DNA from: Paracoccus zhejiangensis
GTDB taxonomy: Bacteria; Pseudomonadota; Alphaproteobacteria; Rhodobacterales; Rhodobacteraceae
Length of the DNA stretch: 64,000 nucleotides
Assembly: GCF_002847445.1 (NCBI RefSeq)
Contig: NZ_CP025432.1
Location: 150,102-214,101 of the forward strand
Reading direction: 5' to 3'
Positions 15,884-25,839 of the stretch are shown one piece after another. Under the pieces are notes generated by a model. The model ran no database searches, had not been told where the DNA came from, and saw nothing but the letters and a program-made list of their open reading frames with translations. A program made the translations under genes and the position numbers. Every line of letters begins with the position of its first letter. Position 1 is the first letter of the stretch.

Positions 15884-15895
15884 CCCGGCGCCCGA

Positions 15896-16783
15896 TCACT
15901 CCAGGCTTCGCTTCACGGTCTGGTCCTGCAACTTGGCCAGCATCTCGTAGGGACTGACGGTGTCACGGATCGTCTTGGTCGCCACATGAGTGTATCGGGC
16001 GGTGGTCGTCAGCTTGGCATGCCCGAGCAGCACTTGGATCACGCGCACATCGGTGTTGGCTTCGAGCAGATGCGTCGCGAAGCTGTGGCGCAACGTGTGC
16101 AAGGTGGCGGGCTTCTTGACCCCGGCCATATGCTTGGCCGAGGTGAAGGCGCGGTTCAGTTGGCGCGGCGAGATCGGGTTGATCTTGGGCTTGCCGGGGA
16201 ACAGCCAACCCTCCGGCCGGGCCTCGCGCCACCAGTCGCGCAGAAGGTTCAGCAGGCCTGGCGACAGCATCACCTTGCGGTCCTTCTGGCCCTTGCCCTG
16301 CTCGACATGGATCAGCATTCGATCACTGTCGATGTCGCCGAGCTTGAGGTTGCAGACCTCGGCGGCTCGGAGCCCTGCGCCATAGGAAATGCTGAGCGCG
16401 GCGCGATACTTCAGGCCTGGCCCCGGCGCCGCCATCAGGATGTCGGACACTTCCTCGACGCTGAACACCACGGGCAACTTCCGCGGTTCGGTGCGGAATT
16501 GCATGTAGCGCTTCATCTCCTCCCGCCCGCAGGTCATGCCGAAAAAGAACCGAAGCGCCACGATCCGCACGTTGAACGTCGATGGCGTGACCCCGGTGTT
16601 GGTCATGTGGAGCTGATAGGCGCGCAGATCCTCCGGCGTCGCCGTATCGGGTGACCGCCCGAGAAAACCCGCGAAATCCCTGATTGCCCGGATGTGCGAC
16701 TTCTGTGCCTTGTCGCCCATCCCACGGATGCGCATGTCTTCGATCATCCGCTGCCGCAACGGGGATACTCTCTCCTCTGTCAT
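15896..16783 (-). CDS. IS91-associated tyrosine recombinase
   Basis: This 295-residue protein has an N-terminal SAM-like core-binding domain (IRAIRDFAGFLGRSP, VRIVALRFFFGM). The catalytic domain has the Arg in GAGLRAAEVCNL, HTLRHSFATHLLE, LLGHAKLTTTARYTHV and the nucleophilic Tyr in that last block. It is intact and in the same operon as the IS91 transposase, which it precedes. Its role in transposition of this subgroup is not established. Confidence 0.93.
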   Translation of the reverse strand: MTEERVSPLRQRMIEDMRIRGMGDKAQKSHIRAIRDFAGFLGRSPDTATPEDLRAYQLHMTNTGVTPSTFNVRIVALRFFFGMTCGREEMKRYMQFRTEPRKLPVVFSVEEVSDILMAAPGPGLKYRAALSISYGAGLRAAEVCNLKLGDIDSDRMLIHVEQGKGQKDRKVMLSPGLLNLLRDWWREARPEGWLFPGKPKINPISPRQLNRAFTSAKHMAGVKKPATLHTLRHSFATHLLEANTDVRVIQVLLGHAKLTTTARYTHVATKTIRDTVSPYEMLAKLQDQTVKRSLE

Positions 16784-16944
16784 GGGAACCTCCTGTCTGA
16801 TGATTGAGAAGGCCCCAATCGTCAGGCAGGATCGCCCATTCCCAAATGCAAGACGGTCAGATCAGCGCGCGACCTCAACAACACGCGCCACTGCCGCGCG
16901 AGCGGCTTCGTCCTCGGGCCGGGAACAGTGAGGAAGGTTCCTCT

Positions 16945-17571
16945 TCATCGCCGAGCCGCCGCCTCTGCCCAAATGTCTGGGATGGCGCTCCAAAACTTTG
17001 GGCGCGCGGCACGGTTGATCGGGGAGGGGTGTGCAGAGCAGTAGAATGCAAGGCGGTGCTTTTCGACGAGAGCTTTGGCCCGTGCAGCCCGACGGCCAAC
17101 TGCAATGACGGTTGTCAGTTTGGGCAACAGATTCATGAGCGCGTCCAACTGTCGAAGACCTGCGTTCATCTCCGGCGGCGTGATCTTGCGCGACCCGTTC
17201 CACCAAGGGATGACGTTCCACAGAACCGTTTCCTCACGCGCGATACCGGCTTGGCGCATGAAGTTGAAGATGGCCTCGGCGGTAGGATCATCATTGTCAC
17301 GGGAGATGAAGCCCGAGCCGGTCTTTCCGGTCCTCGCCCGGTCATCGGTCATCGGGCCGGGCTTTTCCATCAGGAAGAGCAACCTCGCGTTGGTGCCGCC
17401 GTCCATGGGGTCGAACTCGGGGACGGTTCCAAGATGTTCAGCGCGGAGCCATGCTGCATAGTCCCTCAGCGGAGCGATCTGTGGACGGTCCAGCATCGCG
17501 CGGCGGGCGGCGATGGCGGTCGGGTTCTTGAGGCTGCGCGGCGCATCGATTGACGTGCAATTGTCATCCAT
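16945..17571 (-). CDS. Uracil-DNA-glycosylase-superfamily protein
   Basis: This 208-residue protein has a UDG-fold pattern: LLFLMEKPGPMTD in place of the usual GEAPG water-activating loop, then TVLWNVIPWWNG, VIAVGRRAARA and a closing CSAHPSPINR (the HPS motif). UDG enzymes remove uracil or other damaged bases. The changed first motif makes the substrate uncertain. It begins 3 nt after the ADP-ribosylglycohydrolase gene, so the two are co-transcribed. Confidence 0.8.
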   Translation of the reverse strand: MDDNCTSIDAPRSLKNPTAIAARRAMLDRPQIAPLRDYAAWLRAEHLGTVPEFDPMDGGTNARLLFLMEKPGPMTDDRARTGKTGSGFISRDNDDPTAEAIFNFMRQAGIAREETVLWNVIPWWNGSRKITPPEMNAGLRQLDALMNLLPKLTTVIAVGRRAARAKALVEKHRLAFYCSAHPSPINRAARPKFWSAIPDIWAEAAARR

Positions 17572-17574
17572 TCT

Positions 17575-18600
17575 TCAGGCTCCAGGGTAACGTGTCACCA
17601 GATCATCCATCTGGCCGGAGATAGCCAAGGCCAGATCCGCCGCCAAGCGCTCGATCAGGTCTTGGCACTCCACCTGTGCGGCCCATCTGTGTGACCGGGC
17701 CTGCCCCGGGAACATCAGGCCGAGCGCGTTGCCCGCGATCGCACCGGTGCTGTCGCTGTCGCCGGAATGGGTGACGGCGACGGCCAGCCCGTGTTCCAGA
17801 TCCCTGGCGCACCGGCAGGCATGAATGGCGATGGACAATGCCTCCTCGGCGATCCAGCCGCCACCGAGCTGTTCGGTCGTCTCGGGGCGGCTATCGGCGG
17901 GCGTCTGCAGCCCGCGCAGAATGGCGTCACGCGTCTCGGCCCCGAAGCTGTGGGCATGGCTTGCCGCAGCCTGCTCCAGTTCATCGCCGTCCGCCAAGGA
18001 TCGAAGGATCAGCGCCCAGGCTGCGGCAGCCTCCTGCCCGGTCGGATGGCCGTGGGTCAGGGCGGAGCACTCCATCGCCAGACCCCGCACACGATCCTCA
18101 GCGACGAAGGCGATGGGTGCCACACGCATGATCGTACCGCAGCCCTTTGATCCGTTCACGGCCAGCGCGCCGAAGGTGCGCGCCTGTCGCAGCGCGTCGA
18201 GACAAGTGAGCCCCGGTGCGCGGCGGGCATTCAGGCGCCGGTCGGCGACGAGACCGATGTCATCCACCTCGGTCAGCGGCATCTCTGCTTGCGTGACCAG
18301 CCAGCGCAGCAGCGCGTGATGGATGACGCCGGGCGGATGGCAGATCCCCTTCAGCGTCCCTCGCACCGCGGCGCGCACCAGCCCCTCGGCGGTGAACAGG
18401 GTCATTTGCGTGTCGTCGGTGATGGCGCCCGGGACCCCTTGATGGATTGGTAGATCCGAAAATCCCTCTGGCAAGCGGGCGCGGATCTGGGCCAGATTGG
18501 CGAACTCGATATCCGCCCCAAGCGAGTCGCCCATGGCCCCTGCCAGCAGGCAGTCGAGGATCTGTTCGTGGCGTGGGATTGTATACGTCGTCATGGTCAT
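17575..18600 (-). CDS. ADP-ribosylglycohydrolase (ARH/DraG family)
   Basis: This 341-residue protein has GAMGDSLGADIEF near the N-terminus, TDDTQMTLFTAEGL as the first metal-binding motif and HSGDSDSTGAIAGN as the C-terminal di-metal site. All expected Asp/Thr ligands are present. These enzymes remove ADP-ribose from proteins, nucleic acids or small molecules. The ATG at 18600 has GGAGAG 5-6 nt upstream; longer frames lack this. The partner downstream is a UDG-like protein, which hints at a nucleic-acid substrate. Confidence 0.92.
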   Translation of the reverse strand: MTMTTYTIPRHEQILDCLLAGAMGDSLGADIEFANLAQIRARLPEGFSDLPIHQGVPGAITDDTQMTLFTAEGLVRAAVRGTLKGICHPPGVIHHALLRWLVTQAEMPLTEVDDIGLVADRRLNARRAPGLTCLDALRQARTFGALAVNGSKGCGTIMRVAPIAFVAEDRVRGLAMECSALTHGHPTGQEAAAAWALILRSLADGDELEQAAASHAHSFGAETRDAILRGLQTPADSRPETTEQLGGGWIAEEALSIAIHACRCARDLEHGLAVAVTHSGDSDSTGAIAGNALGLMFPGQARSHRWAAQVECQDLIERLAADLALAISGQMDDLVTRYPGA

Positions 18601-18676
18601 CAACTCTCTCCTCGTCATCATGCAATAGGGATGACACAAGAAAGCTTGCCATAGTCGCACCGTCGGGATTTTCCGC

Positions 18677-19312
18677 ATGACGCAGCAACCCTATGTCGGG
18701 ATCTACTGGACCCGCCCTGTGCCGCGCGCAGGGTTCGTCAGACTGTCCGCCGATGTTGACCTGGCGGCCGGCCAAAGCCTGACGATCCGCTATCAACGCG
18801 ATCTGGCGCGTCGCCACGTGCGGTCGGCGCGCGGCACGATGATCCGTGAGATTGCCTTGCTGGAGCTGGCTCCGGACCGGGCCAGCCGGGAGGCTGTGAT
18901 CGCGGTCGAACGCCTTGTCGAGACATCGGCGGGTGATGCGATTTTCCTGACCGTGGATTTTTCTCATGAAGTGAACTGGCGACCGCACCGGTTTCTCTGG
19001 GCCGCGCTGCCCACGGATCGAATGCTGGCACTGACACCCGACCCGATCCCGATCGATGGTAAGCCGTTCGAGCCGCGCCTCCACTTCCGGGCATGGCAAA
19101 CCGACGACGAGGCTCACAGGGCAGGCAAGGAGGATCATCGTGCCCGGTTGCTTGCGGCGCTCGCCAATCGGCAGGATGGTTCATGGTCAGAAAAGGCTGA
19201 TCACCTGAATGGCTTGGGCCACCTCACGCATGGGGGCAGACGCTGGACGGCGGACAATCTCCGAAAGTTCGTCGGTGCGGCGACAGAGAAAGTAACGTCA
19301 ACCAGCCGCTAA
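18677..19312 (+). CDS. Conserved hypothetical protein, recombinase-associated type (211 aa)
   Basis: The protein starts MTQQPYVGIYWTRPVPRAGF and continues DLAAGQSLTIRYQRDLARRH and LELAPDRASREAVIAVERLV. It ends with WTADNLRKFVGA, reminiscent of the HTH tail after resolvase domains. I recall similar Rhodobacteraceae proteins beginning 'YVGLYWTLPV.WAGF', annotated only as hypothetical or recombinase-like. No catalytic Ser of a resolvase is recognised. It is divergent from the ADP-ribosylglycohydrolase gene with only 76 bp between. Confidence 0.65.
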   Translation: MTQQPYVGIYWTRPVPRAGFVRLSADVDLAAGQSLTIRYQRDLARRHVRSARGTMIREIALLELAPDRASREAVIAVERLVETSAGDAIFLTVDFSHEVNWRPHRFLWAALPTDRMLALTPDPIPIDGKPFEPRLHFRAWQTDDEAHRAGKEDHRARLLAALANRQDGSWSEKADHLNGLGHLTHGGRRWTADNLRKFVGAATEKVTSTSR

Positions 19313-19511
19313 AGTGTGAAAGGCTCGCTGCACCCCGGACCAACATCTGGTTTGGGAAGGCTGCGCTGCGGCATTTGGCGTGTGCCGATCGTCAGCTCAG
19401 GGCCGGGAGCGACGCGCACCGCAGATGACCAAGCGCGCGCCATGCGGCAACGCCGGAGGTCCGCTCCGAGCCCAATTTGACCGATGCTACCCAGTGCCTG
19501 GATGACCGCTA

Positions 19512-20237
19512 TCAAGAGCGCTTCTGCAATTCGCTGTATGGGCAGACATCATCTTCAAACGGAACGTGGCGGCGACGAAACCTTGTTCCCGCTACAGCCT
19601 CTGGCTTGCCGATCTGGTCCATCCTGAAATGACGGAAGTCCTCGCGCTCGGGGTCCCATCCCACAAGATACCAAAGCGGCGGCAGGATGAGCATGGCCTG
19701 CGGTTCGACTTCGCGCTGTGTGAGCTGACCCTTCGCATCGCGATAGTCAAAGCGGATGAATTCGCATTGAAGAAATGCTCTCTCGAACGCCGGTAGCAGG
19801 TCTCGGTCCATCTTGCCCATGTCCGACAGGTTCTGGAGCGGTGAAAGCTTACCGATGTGCAGACAGTCCAGAAAAGCGCGCAGATCTTTCACCTTGTCGC
19901 CGGGTAGCGACTTTTCGATCTTGGCCAGTCCAGCATCCGCAAGTTCCGAGAACGGAAGGTTTCCAGCCGCGCGCATGGCGGCGACGCTGATCAGAAGGGC
20001 GAAGACCTCGGGCACAGCGAGCTTGGCCGTCGTCTGCATCGATTGCGGATCGAGCTGAAGCCCGCCGCCGCGTCCGACATCGGAATGGATCACATAGCCC
20101 GCATCACGCAACGCGCTGATGTCACGCAACACGGTTCGGCGCGAGGTGCCGACCTCTTCGGCCAGCGCCTTGATCGTGGATGTCCCGTTGCGGCGCAGCA
20201 TGCGCACGATGGCGTCTTGTCTGATGCGACTGTTCAT
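19512..20237 (-). CDS. YafY-type transcriptional regulator with HTH and WYL domains
   Basis: This 241-residue protein has a DeoR-like winged HTH at the N-terminus (AIVRMLRRNGTSTIKALAEE, TSRRTVLRDISALRDAGY, GRGGG wing). A linker and a C-terminal WYL domain follow (EFIRFDYRDAKGQLTQREVE, PPLWYLVGWD, FRHFRMDQIGKP). WYL regulators sense small ligands or nucleic acid. It is divergent from a RidA-family gene, which it probably controls. A longer frame (to 20633) merely reads across the divergent gene. Confidence 0.92.
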   Translation of the reverse strand: MNSRIRQDAIVRMLRRNGTSTIKALAEEVGTSRRTVLRDISALRDAGYVIHSDVGRGGGLQLDPQSMQTTAKLAVPEVFALLISVAAMRAAGNLPFSELADAGLAKIEKSLPGDKVKDLRAFLDCLHIGKLSPLQNLSDMGKMDRDLLPAFERAFLQCEFIRFDYRDAKGQLTQREVEPQAMLILPPLWYLVGWDPEREDFRHFRMDQIGKPEAVAGTRFRRRHVPFEDDVCPYSELQKRS

Positions 20238-20324
20238 GCCGCCACCATAGCATGAAAGGTGACATTTTTTGGCACTGTATTGATCTACGCGACTTCCGGC
20301 AACGCAAGACAGGAGAATTGCACC
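20238..20324. promoter_or_regulatory. Divergent promoter region, yafY-like / RidA-like
   Basis: The 87 bp between the two divergent start codons must hold both promoters and the probable operator of the WYL regulator. The stretch GGTGACATTTTTTGGCAC near 20260 is AT-rich compared with its surroundings. No perfect palindrome was found. AGGAGA precedes the RidA start. Confidence 0.5.
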
Positions 20325-20720
20325 ATGGAACGGAAAGCTGTGAACCCTTGGGATTGGTCGATCAAACTGGGCTACAATCAGGCCGAAGTGATCACGGGTG
20401 CCACCCGTCAGTTGATCTGCTCGGGCCAGACCAGCGTCGACGGCGAAGGCAACCCGCTGCACCCCGGTGATATGCGCGGTCAGATCGGCGCGGCGCTCGA
20501 CAACCTCGAGGCCGTCCTGAAGCACGCAGGCATGGACCTGAGCAATGTCGTGAAGCTCGGTGTTTTCGCAACCGATGTCGATGAAGCGCTGAAGAACTTC
20601 GACTTGATGGGCATACGATTTGGCCCGCATCAAGTGGCCCCGCCGATGACGCTATTGGGCGTGACACGCCTCGCGATTCCCGGACTTCTCTTCGAGATCG
20701 AAGCAACGGCTTTGGCCTGA
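20325..20720 (+). CDS. RidA-family protein
   Basis: This 131-residue protein has the RidA/YjgF fold pattern: NPWDWSIKLGYNQAEVITGA, LICSGQTSVD, DMRGQIGAALDNLEAVLKHA, then GVTRLAIPGLLFEIEATALA with the Arg that binds substrate carboxylates. RidA members deaminate reactive enamines/imines. This one belongs to a divergent subgroup often paired with a YafY-type regulator, as here. ATG 20325 has AGGAGA 8 nt upstream. Confidence 0.9.
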   Translation: MERKAVNPWDWSIKLGYNQAEVITGATRQLICSGQTSVDGEGNPLHPGDMRGQIGAALDNLEAVLKHAGMDLSNVVKLGVFATDVDEALKNFDLMGIRFGPHQVAPPMTLLGVTRLAIPGLLFEIEATALA

Positions 20721-21136
20721 GAACGGAAAAAGCGGCCGTTCGAGGCAAAACCGTGAACGTCCGCTCCGTCCCGCTCTGCCGCCATCCGGCCAGCGGAAAT
20801 GCTGCGCAACGCTCGAACTTCCGCTTCGGTGAAGCTGCACTGCGGCATCTGCCCGCCTACGAACAGCGGCTGTGGGCCGGGCGTGCCATGTCGCTCTGCC
20901 AGGATGGTCACACGGCCTGCCGCACCGCCGCATGACCGCATCGAGCCGTTTTTGACGAATGCTGCCGAGCGACTGGACGGCCGCTTCGGCGGACCCGCAG
21001 CTTAGCGAGGTGTTCTCCGTTCGGGTCTAGACATACTCCGTAATGCGTTTCAACAAGGCGACACCGGCACCTGATAGAACGCCGCAAGAAGACGTAAGCT
21101 CTTGACGACGCCCGGTGTCGAGCGGGTGGGGTCCTG
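20721..21136. other. Decayed intergenic DNA
   Basis: No gene is supported. The stretch contains phrases such as GTCCGCTCCG and TGCACTGCGGCAT that recur in looser form at 19320-19500 and in other intergenic regions here. It looks like a degraded dispersed repeat typical of Rhodobacteraceae accessory DNA. Confidence 0.35.
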
Positions 21137-21325
21137 TTATGTGACCGTAAACTGCCCCATCATGCCCGCATCCTCGTGTTCGAGGATGTGGCAGTGATAC
21201 ATGAATGGTGTCTCTTCCGAAGCCAGCTTGTCGAACCTCAGCAGGATTTCGGTCGGACCCTGCACACGGACGACATCTTTCCAACCGATCTGCGCCGAGT
21301 CGACCGGCCGTCCGTTCTGACTCAC
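21137..21325 (-). pseudogene. C-terminal fragment of a multicopper oxidase
   Basis: The 62 codons read VDSAQIGWKDVVRVQGPTEI, then MYHCHILEHEDAGMMGQFTV. The HCHILEHEDAGMM block carries the type 1/3 copper ligands that close CueO-like oxidases. The rest of the ~450-residue enzyme is missing: the frame begins directly at the stop of the arsR gene, which marks a deletion junction. It is a remnant of a copper-resistance operon. Confidence 0.85.
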
Positions 21326-21666
21326 GCCTCACGATAATTGTCACACGCCTCAACACCCTCTGCGACCACGTCGAGAAGTGCGTCCACATCGTTCAGAAGG
21401 ACCGTGATGCGCGGGCTGCTGATACGGTAGCGGATGAAACGCCCATGGCGATCGCTGGCGACAAGCCCGCACTCCAGCAGGCACCTCAGATGGTTGGAGA
21501 CGTTGGGTTGCGATAGTTTCGTCCGCTCGACGAGCTCGTGAACGGCCAATGGCTCGTTACAAAGTGCACCGAGGATGGCCAGGCGGCTCGGGTCCGCGAA
21601 GCCGCGAAACAGCTTCGCCCGTCGCTCGATGGTTGCGCTCTTGCGGTCATCGACGAATTGCGCCAT
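21322..21666 (-). CDS. ArsR/SmtB-family metal-responsive repressor
   Basis: This 114-residue protein has a winged HTH (FADPSRLAILGALCNEPLAV, KLSQPNVSNHLRCLLECGLV, RHGRFIRYRI). Cysteines in ALCNEP, LRC, LEC and near the C-terminus (ACDNY) suggest a thiol metal site of the CadC/CmtR kind. It is divergent from a cation exporter gene, which it probably represses. The start is set at ATG 21666, since the longer frame reads into the divergent promoter. Confidence 0.9.
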   Translation of the reverse strand: MAQFVDDRKSATIERRAKLFRGFADPSRLAILGALCNEPLAVHELVERTKLSQPNVSNHLRCLLECGLVASDRHGRFIRYRISSPRITVLLNDVDALLDVVAEGVEACDNYREA

Positions 21667-21724
21667 ATCACTCCTCGCTGATATGTTGTTCTTTGATTCA
21701 TTAGCTAGCAGGAATAGCGCGACC

Positions 21725-22579
21725 ATGGCCAACACCGAAAGTGCCGGATTGACGGCAGATGCCCCGCCCGTCCGTTACCGGGTTTCCGGTATGGACTGCG
21801 CCAAGGATGCCGCACAGATCGAGCGGGCGGCACAGTCGGCCGGAGTCGCGCCCGGCGATGTGAAGGTGTCGGCCGCAACTCACATCATGACACTGAATGC
21901 CCCCGAAGCGCGCCTGCCGGACATCGAAAAGGCAGTCGCGGTGACAGGCTATGGCTTCGACCGGATCGATGGCGATGAAGACATTCCGCCGAATCCTGCC
22001 CATCAGGACCCGGCCTACCGCCGCGCCCTCTGGATCGTCGTGATCCTGAACGTGGGATACGGGGTCCTCGAAATGATCGGCGGTTTCATTTCCGGATCGC
22101 AGGCCGTGAAGGCCGATGCGCTCGATTTCATCGGCGATGGCGCGATCACCTTCCTCGGCCTGCTGGCCATCGGCTGGAGCCTCGCTTGGCGGGCACGGTC
22201 GGCTCTGATCCAAGGCATCTTCCTCGGGCTCCTCGGTCTTGGCGTCCTCGGCACGACCATCGTCCGGGTCTTCGAACAGACGACGCCGGATGCAGGTCTC
22301 ATGGGCCTGCTTGGCATGATCGCCCTTGTCGTCAACGCCATCTCCGTTCTGCCACTGCTGCGGTTCCGCAAGGGCGACGCGAACATGCGGGCCGTCTGGC
22401 TCTTCTCGCGCAACGACGCCATCGGTAATGCGGCGGTCGTCGTTGCCGCCGGTCTTGTGGCGTGGCTGGGCAGCGCATGGCCAGACCTCATCGTCGCTTT
22501 CGGTATCGCCGGGCTGTTCCTGCACTCGTCATGGGCGATCATCCGCGACGCGCGGGCCGATCTGAAGGCGCCGGCATGA
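21725..22579 (+). CDS. Cation-efflux transporter with N-terminal HMA-like domain
   Basis: This 284-residue protein has an N-terminal heavy-metal-associated-like domain (RYRVSGMDCAKDAAQIE) in which the usual CxxC has lost its second Cys (MDCAKD). Five or six membrane helices of a CDF/CzcD-type transporter follow, with ADALDFIGDGAITFLGLLAI and LFSRNDAIGNAAVVVAAGLV carrying the acidic metal ligands. It would export a divalent heavy metal across the inner membrane. It is divergent from arsR and its stop overlaps the lspA start (ATGA). Confidence 0.9.
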   Translation: MANTESAGLTADAPPVRYRVSGMDCAKDAAQIERAAQSAGVAPGDVKVSAATHIMTLNAPEARLPDIEKAVAVTGYGFDRIDGDEDIPPNPAHQDPAYRRALWIVVILNVGYGVLEMIGGFISGSQAVKADALDFIGDGAITFLGLLAIGWSLAWRARSALIQGIFLGLLGLGVLGTTIVRVFEQTTPDAGLMGLLGMIALVVNAISVLPLLRFRKGDANMRAVWLFSRNDAIGNAAVVVAAGLVAWLGSAWPDLIVAFGIAGLFLHSSWAIIRDARADLKAPA

Positions 22580-23076
22580 ATAGCCGCTTTCTGGGCGGGC
22601 TTTGCGCCATCGCAGCCTTTGGTCTCGATCAGGGCACCAAGGCGCTTGCCCTGAACACACCGGCGCTTGAGCGCGGAGTCGAGGTTCTGCCCTTTCTCAA
22701 TCTCGTGCGGGTTCTGAACGATGGCGTCAGCTTCGGTATGTTGGGCGGGATCGTGCCATGGTGGGGTCTCATCGCACTTGCTGCCGTAATCGTGGCATGG
22801 CTGCTGATCTGGTTGTGGCGCGCGCCGGACAGGCTGACGGCTGCCGCTCTCGGTCTGATCATCGGCGGCGCGCTCGGCAATGTCCTCGACCGGCTGCGTT
22901 ATCGGGCCGTCCCAGACTTTCTGGATTTCCATTACGGAACATACCACTGGCCGTCCTTCAATCTTGCGGATGTGGCGATTTTCTGCGGTGCAGTCCTGCT
23001 GTTCTGGGACAGCTTCCGCTCGGCGCAGAACAAGCCCGAACGTAACCACCGAGAAGAAAACGTTACGGGGAAATAA
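22576..23076 (+). CDS. lspA: Lipoprotein signal peptidase II, metal-operon type
   Basis: This 166-residue protein has four membrane helices. The family motifs are present: GLDQGTKALAL near the N-terminus, IIGGALGNVLDRLRY and FNLADVAIFCGAVLL with the catalytic Asp pair. LspA cleaves lipoprotein signal peptides. Extra lspA copies are common in CzcD/CadA metal-resistance operons. ATG 22576 overlaps the transporter stop by 4 nt, so the two are coupled. The C-terminal tail is hydrophilic and normal. Confidence 0.93.
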   Translation: MNSRFLGGLCAIAAFGLDQGTKALALNTPALERGVEVLPFLNLVRVLNDGVSFGMLGGIVPWWGLIALAAVIVAWLLIWLWRAPDRLTAAALGLIIGGALGNVLDRLRYRAVPDFLDFHYGTYHWPSFNLADVAIFCGAVLLFWDSFRSAQNKPERNHREENVTGK

Positions 23077-23079
23077 TCG

Positions 23080-23154
23080 ATGTCCAGCATTCCATCCGCA
23101 AAGGGCATCGACAGCACGCTTGCCCTGCTGCGCAAGGCACGGCGGACAGCCGCC
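23080..23154 (+). pseudogene. N-terminal stub, possibly of a cytochrome P450 (CYP152-like)
   Basis: The first ~24 codons after ATG 23080 read MSSIPSAKGIDSTLALLRKA, which resembles the start of CYP152-type fatty-acid peroxygenases (pattern 'KG.D.TL.LL..'). The frame then turns into Arg-rich shadow sequence over the 3' end of gdhA. If correct, a P450 gene was cut here and joined to the gdhA segment. The similarity is short and judged by eye. Confidence 0.35.
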
Positions 23155-23188
23155 CGCCATGACCTCCTTTCGCCGCGCCGTGTTCGGC

Positions 23189-24808
<1,620 letters not shown>

Positions 24809-25139
24809 ATGCTGCGCCACAGTCCGGCAGCCAGCAGTGAGGTCAAGTCGCTTACAGCATTGGCGGCGATGGGGCATAAGGCGAAGCGGGCCACCATCTA
24901 CGGCGGCGAAGGCAACGACTCGCTGTGGGGCGGGTCCGGCAACAACGTTCTTTGGGGCGGATCGGGCAACGATGCCATCTGGGCCGGGGCTGGCCACGAC
25001 CGCATTGACGCAGGCGAAGGCAACGACATCGTCCACGCGGGCGCAGGCAACAACATTGTCAGTCTGGGCGAGGGCAATGATGTCGTCGTGACCCTGGGCG
25101 GTCGTGACACGCTGAACGGCGGCGAAGGCAATGACCGCA
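24809..25139 (+). pseudogene. RTX (haemolysin-type calcium-binding repeat) fragment
   Basis: About 110 codons contain nonapeptide repeats: IYGGEGNDSLWGGSGNN, GGSGNDAIWAGAGHDRIDAG, GEGNDIVHAGAGNNIVSLG and NGGEGND. These form calcium-binding beta-rolls in secreted type I-exported proteins. There is no upstream domain, and the frame ends in the ISKra4-type element at 25140, so both ends are lost. Confidence 0.85.
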
Positions 25140-25161
25140 GGGAGTGGACAGAACATGGGGG

Positions 25162-25839
25162 TCATGCGGGGCGTTTTCTGTTTGCGACGGTCAGCCGACC
25201 ATCGAGAACTGCGGCCCTTGTGACGGCTACTCGGTGAGCCCCTTTGGGCGACCAACGCATCCTCCTGCGCTTTCCCATGCGGGCATTGGCAATGTCATCA
25301 ACTGATCCTTCGGCACGAGAAGACGAGATGGGCAGCCCGTTACGGTACCGTCGGCCATAGTCGACAAGGGCTTCCATGTTGTTCGCGAGATAGGTGTACA
25401 GTGTCTCGCAGCGGGCCTGCACACGAGCGGCAGCGGTGCGCACAGCCAGAGGTTCTTCCCCGAGGCCGACGCGATCATGCATCAGCGCCTTCAGATATGT
25501 TTCCGCCACCCGTGCTCTGCCATGCCAAAGCCGCCAACGGAGGCTCTTCGCGGGGCGCTGGAACAGCACTGGAACTCCAGTGAACCCCGGTGTCTGGACC
25601 AGACCCTGAACGGCGGCCTCGATATGTTGAATGCGCTTCGAGATGTGCCACCAGTCGAGGATATGTTTCACCTGACCGTCGCCACCCACGGCATTCCGTA
25701 TGAGGTTCGGGAGAGCAAGCTCGCCATCAGAGATTACCGTCAACAGACGGCCTGCTTCCATCCATAGTCGGACAGCTCTTCTCGCATGCGGCTGCTTGGC
25801 GATGCCGTCGCATTGGCGACCAAGCCAAATCGTCGGCAC
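25162..25839 (-). CDS. ISKra4-family transposase, C-terminal frame
   Basis: The frame contains TVISDGELALPNLIRNAVGG, KHILDWWHISKRIQHIEAAV and the closing SRAEGSVDDIANARMGKRRR, the DDE-type C-terminal region of ISKra4 transposases. It overlaps the N-terminal frame by 100 nt in the -1 register. Homology passes from one frame to the other near 25750, at GW followed by TVISDGE, so one continuous transposase would require a -1 shift. No strong slippery heptamer is visible there, so mutation is as likely as programmed frameshifting. Confidence 0.8.
   Translation of the reverse strand: MPTIWLGRQCDGIAKQPHARRAVRLWMEAGRLLTVISDGELALPNLIRNAVGGDGQVKHILDWWHISKRIQHIEAAVQGLVQTPGFTGVPVLFQRPAKSLRWRLWHGRARVAETYLKALMHDRVGLGEEPLAVRTAAARVQARCETLYTYLANNMEALVDYGRRYRNGLPISSSRAEGSVDDIANARMGKRRRMRWSPKGAHRVAVTRAAVLDGRLTVANRKRPA

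Noticed and set aside
17575..18600. DarTG-like toxin-antitoxin reading of the ADP-ribosylglycohydrolase locus
   Set aside because: No DarT-type transferase or macrodomain is adjacent; the 211-aa divergent protein has no ADP-ribosyltransferase motif.
24898..25131. RTX repeats considered as a CRISPR-like or tandem DNA repeat
   Set aside because: The periodicity is 27 nt coding for GGxGxD nonapeptides with varied codons, not identical repeats with spacers.
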